Assembly (NCBI RefSeq): GCF_003945385.1
Contig: NZ_AP018920.1
Span: forward strand, 6,262,001 to 6,326,000
Direction: 5' to 3'
Length of the DNA stretch: 64,000 nucleotides
Source of the DNA: Pseudonocardia autotrophica
GTDB lineage: Bacteria; Actinomycetota; Actinomycetes; Mycobacteriales; Pseudonocardiaceae
Part shown: positions 17,893 to 26,013 of the stretch, one piece after another
Layout: each line of letters begins with the position of its first letter
Numbering within the stretch: position 1 is the stretch's first letter
Notes under the pieces: model-generated
Databases searched by the model: none
Told to the model about the DNA's origin: nothing
The model's input: only the letters and a program-made list of their open reading frames with translations
Made by a program: the position numbers and the translations under genes

Positions 17893-18462
17893 ATGTCCGC
17901 GCCCGTCATCCGCATCCCGAGCCCGCGCCGCCCCGTCGGCACCACCGAGGCGGCAGCACCGCGCGCCCTGCCCGAGGGGCAGGTCCGGTACCTCGATCTC
18001 GCGCACCGGTTGGACGTCCCGGCCCCGCGGCACGGCGGCGCGGACCGCTCGCCCGCGGCGGACACCCGCCGGTTGCCGGCTCCGCGATCCGCGACCCCCG
18101 TGCGTCAGCCGGTGGAGCGCCCCGGCACCCGGGGTGCGGACCGGCAGCGCCCGGCCGGCCGGGGAGCCGGCACACCGCCACCGCCTGCCCAGCGCTCCGG
18201 GACACCGCCACCGCCTGCCCGGCGCTCCACGACACCGCCACCGCCTGCCCAGGGCTCCGCGGCACCCGCGGCCGGGGACCGCGCCGGTCGGCACCGGGTC
18301 ACCGGAGGCACGGCGGCACGGGTCTTCACCGTGCTCGCCCGGCTCGGGAGCCTGACCACGCTCGCCGCGATGGTCGTGCTGGCCGCCGCCGTCGCCGGAC
18401 TCGCCGACGGCGACCCGCCGACCGGGCCGGCGGCCGAGGTCGCCGGCAGCACGCTGCGCTGA
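17893..18462 (+). CDS. proline-rich protein with C-terminal membrane helix
   Basis: 189 residues, no known family. The first 110 residues are Arg/Pro/Ala-rich and probably disordered, including three 10-residue copies around TPPPPAQRSG coded by a 30-base tandem repeat (18172-18261). A single membrane helix (LTTLAAMVVLAAAVAGLA) lies near the C-terminus, so the long tail may face the cytoplasm. ATG 17893 is preferred over an ATG four codons upstream. The 210 bases before it hold no other gene. Confidence 0.55.
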   Translation: MSAPVIRIPSPRRPVGTTEAAAPRALPEGQVRYLDLAHRLDVPAPRHGGADRSPAADTRRLPAPRSATPVRQPVERPGTRGADRQRPAGRGAGTPPPPAQRSGTPPPPARRSTTPPPPAQGSAAPAAGDRAGRHRVTGGTAARVFTVLARLGSLTTLAAMVVLAAAVAGLADGDPPTGPAAEVAGSTLR

Positions 18463-18487
18463 GCGCGCGTCGCCGGGACCGCGGGGC

Positions 18488-18709
18488 TCAGGCCGCGTCG
18501 GACCGCGACGCCGGCTGGGACTTCAGCACGTCGTCGACCAGATCCATCACCAGACGGTTCCCGCCGAGCCGGTAGCCGAAGTCCTCCCAGGAGAGCAGCT
18601 CCCGGGAGATCAGCTCACCGACCGGGCCCGGGTAGACCCGGGTGGCCCGGAATGCGGCGGCCCGCATCCGCATCTTCTCGTGGTGCTCCATGGGCGCCGG
18701 TGCGCTCAT
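18488..18709 (-). CDS. hypothetical protein, 73 residues
   Basis: Small protein starting MSAPAPMEHHEKMRMRAAAF and ending in a helix (RLVMDLVDDVLKSQPASRS). The middle SRELLSWEDFGYRLGG looks structured. ATG 18709 has GGAGGTGAG nine bases upstream on the minus strand. No family recognised. It is convergent with the proline-rich membrane protein gene. Confidence 0.65.
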   Translation of the reverse strand: MSAPAPMEHHEKMRMRAAAFRATRVYPGPVGELISRELLSWEDFGYRLGGNRLVMDLVDDVLKSQPASRSDAA

Positions 18710-18721
18710 GCCCTCACCTCC

Positions 18722-18752
18722 GTGACAGGCGACGTGACAGTGGATGTGACAG
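18722..18752. repeat. three GTGACAG direct repeats upstream of the small minus-strand gene
   Basis: GTGACAG occurs three times within about 31 bases, at roughly 11- and 13-base spacing, just upstream of the 18488-18709 gene. This spacing is close to one helical turn, so it may be a multi-site operator. No partner regulator is known. Confidence 0.4.
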
Positions 18753-18968
18753 GGCGCGCTCTCCGCGCTGAGCCACCCGCCTCGTTTCATGGTGACCGGC
18801 CCGCCGCTGTTCTCCGCCTCGAAGTGCTCAGCGTCTCACCGGCGTGTCACCGCCGGATTGACAGCGTGTCGACCAGGCGTTACGGGGCTGAATCCGGCGC
18901 ATGCGGTGCGGTCCGGCGGGTGTCGCTGCGGCGGCTGCCGGCCCCGCGCCACCACTACGGTGATCCTC

Positions 18969-19637
18969 ATGGCGCACCGCACACGTGACCTGCTCTGGTC
19001 GGACGTCGAGACCATCCACGCGAAGATCCTCGCCCACCCGTTCGTCACCGGGCTGACCGACGGCTCGCTGCCGCACGACGCGTTCCGGCACTACATCATC
19101 CAGGACGCGCACTACCTGCGCGGCTACGCGAAGGCCCTCACGGTGTGTGCGGCGAAGGCCCCGGACGACGACGACACCGTCATGTTCGCCGAACACGCCG
19201 CCGGCGCGATCGCCGCCGAACGCGAGCTGCACACCGATCTGCTCGACGGCCTCGGCCTGACCTCCGAGCAGGCCAGGTCGACACCGGTCGCGCCGGCCAC
19301 CAGCGCCTACGTCAGCTACATCCTCGCGGCGGCGCACGGCGGCTCGTACGCCGAGGGCGTCGCCGCCGTCCTGCCCTGCTACTGGATCTACGCGAAGGTC
19401 GGCGAGCACCTGGTCGGTGCCGGCTCTCCGGACCCGCTCTACCAGCGCTGGATCGACATGTACGCGGGCGAGGAGTTCCGGGCCGTCGTCGACGCCGTGC
19501 TGGACGCGACCGACCGGATCGGCGCGACGGTCTCGGACACCGAGCTGGGCCGGATGCGGGCGCACTTCACGACGACCTCGCGCTACGAGTGGATGTTCTG
19601 GGACGGCGCCCACCGCCAGGAGACCTGGCCGGTGTGA
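18969..19637 (+). CDS. tenA: TenA-type aminopyrimidine aminohydrolase (thiaminase II)
   Basis: 222 residues of the TenA/PqqC fold. Conserved elements are HPFVTGLTDGSLPHDAFRHY, IQDAHYLRGYAKAL, the catalytic-cysteine motif LPCYWIYAKVGEHL and the C-terminal RYEWMFWDGAHRQETWP. It hydrolyses aminopyrimidine breakdown products for thiamine salvage. TACGGT at 18956-18961 lies seven bases before the ATG, so the mRNA is probably leaderless, and this sets the start. Confidence 0.93.
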   Translation: MAHRTRDLLWSDVETIHAKILAHPFVTGLTDGSLPHDAFRHYIIQDAHYLRGYAKALTVCAAKAPDDDDTVMFAEHAAGAIAAERELHTDLLDGLGLTSEQARSTPVAPATSAYVSYILAAAHGGSYAEGVAAVLPCYWIYAKVGEHLVGAGSPDPLYQRWIDMYAGEEFRAVVDAVLDATDRIGATVSDTELGRMRAHFTTTSRYEWMFWDGAHRQETWPV

Positions 19638-19644
19638 CCTGCGA

Positions 19645-19674
19645 CCGGTGGGCGGGGTGACACCCGCCCACCGG
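19645..19674. terminator. bidirectional terminator
   Basis: Perfect 12-base stem 19645-19656 with 19663-19674, loop GTGACA. It lies between convergent tenA and the holin-like gene. Confidence 0.85.
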
Positions 19675-19676
19675 GC

Positions 19677-20081
19677 TCAGCGCCGGTCGAAGCGGTCCGG
19701 GACCACCAGGTTCAGGAAGAACGAGACGATCGCGACGATGATGGCGCCCCAGAAGGCCGCCCAGAACCCGTCGACGACGAACGGCAGGTTCAGCACCCCG
19801 GACAGCCAGCCGGTCAGCATGAACATCAGCGCGTTCACGATCAGCCCGAACAGGCCCAGGGTGATGATGTAGAGGGGGCAGCCGATCGTCGCCACGATCG
19901 GCTTGACCACCGCGTTCACCACGCCGAACAGCAGCGCCACGCCGAGCAGCGTCCCGACCCGGGCGCCGGTCGAGCCGGCCGCCACGTCGATCCCGCTGAC
20001 CAGCACGGTCGCGACCCAGAGCGAAGCCGCGACGACCACCGTCTGGATGGCGAACGCGAGCGCGGGGGATGCCGGTTTCAT
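19677..20081 (-). CDS. phage-holin-like family membrane protein
   Basis: 134 residues with four hydrophobic helices: TVVVAASLWVATVLVSGI, VGTLLGVALLFGVVNAVVKP, LYIITLGLFGLIVNALMFML and the C-terminal AFWGAIIVAIVSFFLNL. It matches the Phage_holin_4 family of small bacterial membrane proteins, which are mostly chromosomal and not part of phages; function unknown. Its start overlaps the stop of the upstream serine hydrolase gene (TGATGA), so the two are coupled. Confidence 0.85.
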   Translation of the reverse strand: MKPASPALAFAIQTVVVAASLWVATVLVSGIDVAAGSTGARVGTLLGVALLFGVVNAVVKPIVATIGCPLYIITLGLFGLIVNALMFMLTGWLSGVLNLPFVVDGFWAAFWGAIIVAIVSFFLNLVVPDRFDRR

Positions 20082-21319
20082 CAGTCGATCACCGCCTGCT
20101 GGACCAGCGTCTGGAGCTGGGATCGGATCGGGTAGGTGCTGGACGGGACCAGCTGGGTGAAGAACAGTGCGACGACGTCATCGACCGGGTCCACCCAGAA
20201 CGCCGTCGAGGCGAGCCCGCCCCAGGCGAACGTGCCCTCGTTGGCGAGCTGCTTGCCGGCCGGGCCGTCGATCACGACCGAGAAGCCGAGGCCGAACCCG
20301 ACACCGGCGAACGCCGACTCGGAGAAGATCGGCCGCCCGACGGTCTCCAGGTCCTGGCCGCCGGGCAGGTGGTTGCGGGTGGCACGGGCCAGCGTCCGCG
20401 GCCCGATGATCCGGACGCCGTCGAGCTCGCCACCGCGGGCGAGCATCCGGGCGAACCGGAGGTAGTCCCCCGCGGTGGAGAGCAGCCCGCCGCCACCGGA
20501 CAGGTAGGTCGGTTCGCGGGTCGCCGCCCGCGCGAGCACCTTGTTGACGACCAGCCCGCCGCCCGGACGGGCGTTGTAGAGGGCGGCGAGGCGCGCGGCC
20601 TCCGGCGAGTCCGGCGCCACCGAGAACGTCGTGTCGCTCATCCCGAGCGGATCGAGGATCTCGGTGCGCAGGAACTCGTCGAGCCGCTGCCCGGAGGCGA
20701 CCTCGACGACCCGGCCGAGCACGTCGGTCGCCACCGAGTAGTTCCACTCGGTGCCGGGCTGGAACAACAGCGGGAACGACGCGAACTGCTCGGCCGCCGT
20801 CGCCAGGTCGACGCCTTCCGGTGCCCCGAACTCGTAGCCCTTGGACCGATACATCTCGTCCACCGGGTGCGCGTGGTGGAAGCCGTAGGTGAGCCCGGCG
20901 GTGTGGGTCAGCAGGTGGTGCACGCGGACCGGCTCCCGGGCCGCGTCGGTACCCGGGTTCAGGGCGGAGCCGCCGCGGTAGACCCGCTGCTCGGCGAACG
21001 CCGGGATGTAGCGGGACACCGGATCGGTGAGCTCGAGCGCGCCCCGCTCCCAGAGCATCAGGGCCGCGACCGACGTGATCGGCTTGGTCATCGAGTAGAT
21101 GCGCCAGATCGTGTCGTCGGTGACCGGGAGCCCGGCCTCGACGTCGCGGCGGCCGTGGTGCGACAGGTGCACCAGCCGGTCCCCCCTGGCCACCGCGATG
21201 GTCCAGCCGGGGAGCTTGCCCTCGTCGACATAGCGGCGGAAGTGTGTGTCGATCCTGGCGAGCCGGGTCGCGTCCAGCCCGACCTCCGCCGGATCCGCCT
21301 CGATCTTCGGAACCGTCAC
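20081..21319 (-). CDS. serine hydrolase, beta-lactamase class C/EstB type
   Basis: 412 residues. The nucleophile motif is SMTK (in WRIYSMTKPITSV), followed by LLTHTAGLTYGFHH, the Tyr motif WNYSVATDVLGRVVE and the C-terminal WGGLASTAFWVDP block. Such enzymes are esterases or D-aminopeptidases more often than true beta-lactamases. GTG 21319 is preferred because TAGGCT lies seven bases upstream on the minus strand (leaderless), and the protein then starts VTVPKIEADPAEVGLDATRL. No signal peptide, so probably cytosolic. Confidence 0.88.
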   Translation of the reverse strand: MTVPKIEADPAEVGLDATRLARIDTHFRRYVDEGKLPGWTIAVARGDRLVHLSHHGRRDVEAGLPVTDDTIWRIYSMTKPITSVAALMLWERGALELTDPVSRYIPAFAEQRVYRGGSALNPGTDAAREPVRVHHLLTHTAGLTYGFHHAHPVDEMYRSKGYEFGAPEGVDLATAAEQFASFPLLFQPGTEWNYSVATDVLGRVVEVASGQRLDEFLRTEILDPLGMSDTTFSVAPDSPEAARLAALYNARPGGGLVVNKVLARAATREPTYLSGGGGLLSTAGDYLRFARMLARGGELDGVRIIGPRTLARATRNHLPGGQDLETVGRPIFSESAFAGVGFGLGFSVVIDGPAGKQLANEGTFAWGGLASTAFWVDPVDDVVALFFTQLVPSSTYPIRSQLQTLVQQAVID

Positions 21320-21458
21320 CGTGCCGAGCCTACCCACCGGAGCGCTCCCCACTTCTGATGATCCGGCCGTGCGCGCCGTCACCGGAGGCGATCCCACTCG
21401 TCGTACCGGTCGTGTCCGGCCCACGGCCGGGCGGGCGCGACCTCGGGGGTCGACGTCA

Positions 21459-21501
21459 CGTCGTGGCCGGTCCGACTGGGGAGCCGGGTCCGGCCACGAC
21501 G
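21459..21501 (-). terminator. terminator after the methyltransferase gene
   Basis: Perfect 12-base arms, CGTCGTGGCCGG at 21459-21470 and its complement at 21490-21501, with a 19-base loop. It lies seven bases past the methyltransferase stop on the minus strand. Confidence 0.7.
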
Positions 21502-21508
21502 ATCCCGG

Positions 21509-22312
21509 TCAGCCGGGCAGGATCTCGTAGTGGGCCAGCCGCTGCCCGCGCATCGCCGGTGCGGCACGCAGCGCGGTCGCGAGCGCCCGGGTGGCTCGCG
21601 GCAGCCGCCCGGCGACACCGGCGGGCGGGTCCCCCACCCCGCAGGCGTCGAGCAGGCGCAGGCCCCACGGCTCCAGCTCGCGCGGGTCCTCGCAGGTCCA
21701 GTCCACCTCCAGCTCGCGCAGCGGCCCGCTGCCCAGCCGCCCGGCCGCGGTCCGGGACAGCACGTCGGTGACCAGTTCCGCACCGGGCAGCATCCGGGCC
21801 GCGGTGAACACGATCCGCTGCACACCCTGTTCCGGGAGCAGGGACAGGACCTGGTCGGACACCACCAGGTACGGCCCCGGCAGCTCCCCCGCCAGCTCCA
21901 GCCAGTCCTCGTCGAGCGCCGATCCGGCCACCAGGTGCGCCGGGCCCGGCAGCAGCTCGCGCCGCAGGTCCGCGACCTCGGGCAGCTCCACGTCGATCCA
22001 GTGCGCCGGGCCGGTGGTGCCGAGCCGGCCCGCCCGGGAGTCCAGCCCCGGGCCGAGCTCCACCACCGTCCCCGCCGGGTGCCGGTGCACGAAATCCCGG
22101 ACCCAGTGGTCGAGCACCGCCGCACGCAGCAGCGTGCACAGCGCGTCGGTGCGGCCCGGCGCGGCCCCGAGATCAAGATCGTCGGCCAGTCCCGCGGCCG
22201 CCGGATCCGCCGCCACCGGGCGGCGCCGGCGGGCGTCGCGGGCGCGGGCGTGCGCGGCCGGAAGCGACGTCGACTCGATCGCCCCCAACCGCGGCTGGCG
22301 TCGTTGCGTCAC
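21509..22312 (-). CDS. class I SAM methyltransferase, leucine carboxyl methyltransferase/TcmP-like
   Basis: 267 residues. The SAM-binding motif VVELGPGLDSRAGRL is characteristic of the LCM/PPM1-TcmP group, together with WIDVELPEVADLRRELLP and the acidic DQVLSLLPEQGV. These enzymes methylate carboxyl or hydroxyl groups of small molecules or proteins. GTG 22312 starts VTQRRQPRL. It is monocistronic, with its own terminator. The substrate cannot be inferred, and no biosynthetic cluster is nearby. Confidence 0.82.
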   Translation of the reverse strand: MTQRRQPRLGAIESTSLPAAHARARDARRRRPVAADPAAAGLADDLDLGAAPGRTDALCTLLRAAVLDHWVRDFVHRHPAGTVVELGPGLDSRAGRLGTTGPAHWIDVELPEVADLRRELLPGPAHLVAGSALDEDWLELAGELPGPYLVVSDQVLSLLPEQGVQRIVFTAARMLPGAELVTDVLSRTAAGRLGSGPLRELEVDWTCEDPRELEPWGLRLLDACGVGDPPAGVAGRLPRATRALATALRAAPAMRGQRLAHYEILPG

Positions 22313-22510
22313 GATGTACCCCCTGGTCGCGCGAACCTACTAGGGCGTCGGCCCGCACCCCCCACGGGGCGGTGGGCGGTGGCCGCGCCGCGACCGGTGG
22401 CCCGTGAACGGTTCCGGCCCTGCGCCGGCGGGTGCAACCGATGACTTCGGCGCGTCCGTCCGGTCTCCCTCCGTAGTGCCGGGAGCACCGGCGGTGGGGA
22501 GGGCGGGTCC

Positions 22511-22768
22511 GTGCCGGGTTCACCGACGTTCCGCACCCGGACCGTCACGCTGCCGCCGGGCGCCTCCCGGCCCCATCACGAGGACGAGTGGCGGGGCGCG
22601 CTGGTCGTGGTGGACGTCGGGATGATCGAGCTGCTCTGCGCGGCGGGCGGCCGCAGGCGGTTCGGTACCGGGTCGGTGCTGTGGTTCACCGGGCTGGACC
22701 TGGTGCTGGTGCGCAACCCGGGCGAGCACGACGCGGTGTTCCGCGGGATCAGCCGCGCCGCCGGGTGA
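22511..22768 (+). CDS. hypothetical small protein, cupin-like
   Basis: 85 residues, rich in beta-strand prediction: RTRTVTLPPGASRPHHEDE, GALVVVDVGMIELLCAAGGR and GSVLWFTGLDLVLVRNPG. This suggests a small cupin barrel, but the metal-binding histidine pattern is incomplete. GTG 22511 has a GGAGGG site. Function unknown. Confidence 0.5.
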   Translation: MPGSPTFRTRTVTLPPGASRPHHEDEWRGALVVVDVGMIELLCAAGGRRRFGTGSVLWFTGLDLVLVRNPGEHDAVFRGISRAAG

Positions 22769-22780
22769 GCCTCGGCCGGG

Positions 22781-22999
22781 TCAGCTCGCCTCGTCGAGCG
22801 GCCGCAGCCAGATCCCGTTGCGGGTCGCGACCATGCCGAGCTCCCCGGGATCGGCCACGCAGGTGCCGCGCGGGCGGTGGGTGTCCCACAGCTCCGCATC
22901 GTCGAACACCCCGCCGCAGCCCCCGAAACGGCTGCAGCAGTGGGCCCGGTCCGCCCCGACCCACTCCCGGTCACAACACGCCATCCGCAGCACCTGCAC
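22781..22999 (-). CDS. FDXHR-type putative zinc-binding protein
   Basis: About 72 residues. The motif FDDAELWDTHR matches the FDXHR signature, and the cysteines of MACCDREW, AHCCSRFGGCGG and GTCVAD could form a zinc site. GTG 22999 is preferred because TAGCCT lies seven bases upstream on the minus strand, indicating a leaderless mRNA; ATG 22984 is an alternative. Function unknown. Confidence 0.6.
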   Translation of the reverse strand: MQVLRMACCDREWVGADRAHCCSRFGGCGGVFDDAELWDTHRPRGTCVADPGELGMVATRNGIWLRPLDEAS

Positions 23000-23056
23000 C
23001 CGGCGCAGGCTACGCGGGGTCACCGACGGTTCCGACGTGCGCCGCGAACGTGTCGA

Positions 23057-23450
23057 TCACCGATCGGAGGCGAGCAGCTCGCACCAGACGCCGTCGTCGA
23101 CGATCTCCCCCGCGAACCCGCACACGCCGTCCGCGCGGAACCGCCCGGCCTGCCGGAACCCGGCCCGCTCGGCCACCCGCCTGCTCGCGGTGTTCGCGGC
23201 GGACGCACCCAGCGCCAGCCGGTGCCTGCCCAGCCCGCCGGCCGCCACCGGACGCCCAGTTCGCCGCGACCCGGTCCACCCAGCCGCGGGCGTCGGCGAT
23301 CCCCAGGTGCGGGCCGAGGGAGGTCCGGCGCCGGACCTCGGGATCCCGGTAGACCTCGGCGGCGATCGCGGCCACATCGGACTCCACGAACCCGCGCAGC
23401 GTCACCACCCCGTCCGTGAGCACCGGAGGGACCCTCGGAGCATCCACCAC
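23057..23450 (-). pseudogene. GNAT acetyltransferase, frameshifted with central deletion
   Basis: The first frame codes the N-terminal part (LTDGVVTLRGFVESDVAAIA to WVDRVAANWAS). The other frame codes the C-terminal part (RHRLALGASAANTASRRVAE, then RAGFRQAGRF). The middle of the fold, including the acetyl-CoA motif Q/RxxGxG/A, is missing, about 50 residues. So both an internal deletion and a frame change have occurred. It lies just upstream of and divergent from the CocE-type hydrolase gene. Confidence 0.75.
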
Positions 23451-23547
23451 CCGGATTGGTTACCGGCCGCCGCCCCGAGGGGGCAACCGGGTTCTCCTAC
23501 GATCGGGCTGGTCCCGCAGCCGCGCGGGTCCGAGGGGGGAGGTGGCG

Positions 23548-25203
23548 ATGGCCGCGCTCGCGGAGCGTCTGATCGACCGGCGTCTGGGGTTCACCGGCCC
23601 GCCGGTGCCGTACGTGCGGGAGCGGGACCTGCGCGTCCCGCTGTCCGACGGGGTGGTGCTGCTCGCCGATCTCTACCGGCGCCCCGGCCCCGGGGAGCCG
23701 CGTCCGACCGTGCTGATGCGTACCCCCTACGGCCGCCACGGACTCGGCTCGATGATCGGGTCGCTGCTGGCCCGGCGCGGGTTCCAGGTGCTCGTGCAGA
23801 GCACCCGCGGCACGTTCGGATCGGGCGGCCAGTTCCGGCCGTTCCTGCACGAGAGCGCGGACGGGCTGGACACCCTGGACTGGGTTCGCTCCCAGCCGTG
23901 GTGCGACGGACGGGTCTCGATGGTGGGCCCCAGCTACGTCGGCCACACCCAGTGGGCGGTTGCGCCCTACGCCGATCCGGGCCTGTGCTCGATGAACGCC
24001 GACATCACGGCGTCCGAGTTCACCAGTACGTTCTATCCCGGCGGCGCCCCCGGGCTGCTGAACCTGGCCGGCTGGGTCAACCAGATCGGCAGGCAGGAGC
24101 GGATCGGCGCCGTCACCGGCTTCCTGGCGACACCGGTGTTCAGCAGGCGCAAGCGCCGCGCCGTCACCTCGCTCCCGCTGCAGGCCGCCGACGTCGCCCT
24201 CAGCGGTGCGCCGGTGATGTTCTGGCGGGACTTCGTCGAGCACGCCGAGCAGCCGCGTGAGTTCTGGGCGCCGGCCGAGCACGACGGCTTCGACGCCGCC
24301 GCGATGCCACCGGTCTGCATGGTCACCGGCTGGTGGGATCTCTTCGTCGACCGGCAGCTGGTCGACTTCACGGCGCTGCAGCGGGGCGGCGCGACCGCCC
24401 GGATCACGATCGGCCCGTGGAACCACGGCGATCCCGGCTCGGTGTCGACGATCGCGCACGAGATGACGCACTGGCTCGGCGTGCACCTGCACGACGGGCC
24501 GGACGACGGCCGGGCGCCGGTACGCGCCTACGTCCAGCACGCCGACCGGTGGACCGACCTGCCGTGCTGGCCACCGCCGGACGCCCAGCCCAGCGAGTGG
24601 TACCTGGCTCCGGGCGGGCGGCTGCTGCCCGAGGCGCCGGGCGCCGGAGCGGTCGCCGACCCGTTCGTCTACGACCCGGCGGACCCGACACCGACGGTCG
24701 GCGGGCCGATGCTGCAGCCCCCGTCGAAGCAGCACGACAACCGGGACATCGAGGCCCGCGACGACGTGCTCGTCTACACCGGGCCGCCGCAGGAGACCGA
24801 TCTCGACCTGCTCGGCCAGGTGTCCGCGGTGGTGTACGTGCGGACCGCGGCCGAGGGCACGGACACCGCCGAGGGCGACGTGTTCGTGCGGGTCTGCGAC
24901 GTCGCCCCGGACGGGACGTCGCTCAACATCACCGACGCGATGCACCGGCTCGTCCCCGGGCGGGAGGCGACCGCCCCGGACGGCACCACAGTCGTCCGGC
25001 TGGCGCTCAGCCCGACCGGGTACCGGGTGCGGGCCGGGCACCGGCTCCGGGTACAGATCGCGGGGGCGGCGTTCCCCCGGTTCGCCCGCAATCACGGGAC
25101 GGGCGAGCGGATGGCGACCGCGGTGACCGGCCGCCGGATCCACTACGAGGTACTGCACGGCCCCGACCACCCGTCGCACGTGGTGCTGCCGTACCACCCC
25201 TGA
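23548..25203 (+). CDS. CocE/NonD family hydrolase (X-Pro dipeptidyl-peptidase S15 type)
   Basis: 551 residues. Alpha/beta hydrolase with nucleophile serine in GPSYVGHTQW, acid in GWWDLFVDRQ and histidine in GPWNHGDPG, plus the C-terminal jelly-roll domain (from about residue 320). Relatives act as cocaine esterase, glutaryl-7-aminocephalosporanic acid acylase or peptidases. ATG 23548 has GGGGGGAGG upstream; a GTG two codons earlier is possible. No signal peptide, so intracellular. Substrate unknown. Confidence 0.9.
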   Translation: MAALAERLIDRRLGFTGPPVPYVRERDLRVPLSDGVVLLADLYRRPGPGEPRPTVLMRTPYGRHGLGSMIGSLLARRGFQVLVQSTRGTFGSGGQFRPFLHESADGLDTLDWVRSQPWCDGRVSMVGPSYVGHTQWAVAPYADPGLCSMNADITASEFTSTFYPGGAPGLLNLAGWVNQIGRQERIGAVTGFLATPVFSRRKRRAVTSLPLQAADVALSGAPVMFWRDFVEHAEQPREFWAPAEHDGFDAAAMPPVCMVTGWWDLFVDRQLVDFTALQRGGATARITIGPWNHGDPGSVSTIAHEMTHWLGVHLHDGPDDGRAPVRAYVQHADRWTDLPCWPPPDAQPSEWYLAPGGRLLPEAPGAGAVADPFVYDPADPTPTVGGPMLQPPSKQHDNRDIEARDDVLVYTGPPQETDLDLLGQVSAVVYVRTAAEGTDTAEGDVFVRVCDVAPDGTSLNITDAMHRLVPGREATAPDGTTVVRLALSPTGYRVRAGHRLRVQIAGAAFPRFARNHGTGERMATAVTGRRIHYEVLHGPDHPSHVVLPYHP

Positions 25204-25341
25204 CCGGGTCCGGCGCGCCGGCGAGCCGCTCCACACCGGACGGCCCGGGCCCGTCGAGTCCGGCGGAACCACCGGCCGCGCGTGGTCGTGTTCGTCCGGA
25301 TGCTCGATCCCCGGGCGCCGGAGACCGGCTAGGTTCCCCGG

Positions 25342-26013
25342 ATGGCGCTGCGGGTGGTGGCAGCCGAGGACAGCTACCTCATCCGGGAGGGGCTGGCCGC
25401 ACTGCTGCATGCCGATCCGGAACTCGATCTGGTGGCCAGGGTCCCCACGCTGCCCGAGCTGCAGCGGGCGGTCGCCGACCACCGGCCGGACGTGGTCGTG
25501 ACCGACGTCCGGATGCCGCCGGGGCTGCGTGACGAGGGCATCCGGGCGGCCGAGGAGCTTGCCGCCGGGCACCCGTCCACCGGGGTCGTGGTGCTCTCGC
25601 AATACGTGGAGCCGGACTGGGCGCTGCGCCTGTTCACCCCCGGCGCCGCCGGGCGGGCGTACCTGTTGAAGGAGCGGATCGGCGACCTGGACACGCTGCG
25701 CCGGGCGATCGGAGCGGTCGCGGCCGGCGGCACGGTGCTGGACCCGCAGGTGGTGGAGGCGCTGGTGGCAGCCCGGTCCGGACGGGCCGCGTCGCCGCTG
25801 GCCGGCCTGACCGGGCGCGAGCGGGAGGTGCTGGAGCTGGTCGCGGAGGGGCTGTCGAACGGCGCGGTCGCCGACCGGCTGCGGCTCGGCGACCGCGCCG
25901 TGGAGAAGCACATCACCAACGTGTTCGGCAAGCTCGGCCTCGAGTCGGGCGACGACGCCGTGCACCGCCGGGTGCGGGCCGTGCTGGTCTACCTCTCCGC
26001 GACCTCCGGCTGA
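25342..26013 (+). CDS. response regulator, NarL/LuxR type
   Basis: 223 residues. The receiver has acidic residues in AAEDSYLIREG, phosphoacceptor in VVVTDVRMPP and lysine in AYLLKERIGD. The C-terminal helix-turn-helix is LTGREREVLELVAEGLSNGA, then DRAVEKHITNVFGKLG. TAGGTT at 25330 lies six bases before the ATG, so the mRNA is probably leaderless. It is convergent with a histidine kinase gene, the stops overlapping by 25 bases; together they should be a two-component pair. Confidence 0.9.
   Translation: MALRVVAAEDSYLIREGLAALLHADPELDLVARVPTLPELQRAVADHRPDVVVTDVRMPPGLRDEGIRAAEELAAGHPSTGVVVLSQYVEPDWALRLFTPGAAGRAYLLKERIGDLDTLRRAIGAVAAGGTVLDPQVVEALVAARSGRAASPLAGLTGREREVLELVAEGLSNGAVADRLRLGDRAVEKHITNVFGKLGLESGDDAVHRRVRAVLVYLSATSG

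Noticed and set aside
19677..20081. Prophage holin indicating a phage
   Set aside because: The family is mostly chromosomal and no other phage genes surround it.
20081..21319. Antibiotic-resistance beta-lactamase
   Set aside because: SxxK-type fold is shared with esterases and peptidases, there is no signal peptide, and the motif context fits EstB-like hydrolases better.
23497..25965. 822-codon minus-strand frame over the CocE hydrolase and response regulator
   Set aside because: Antisense shadow; the plus strand encodes two recognised proteins.
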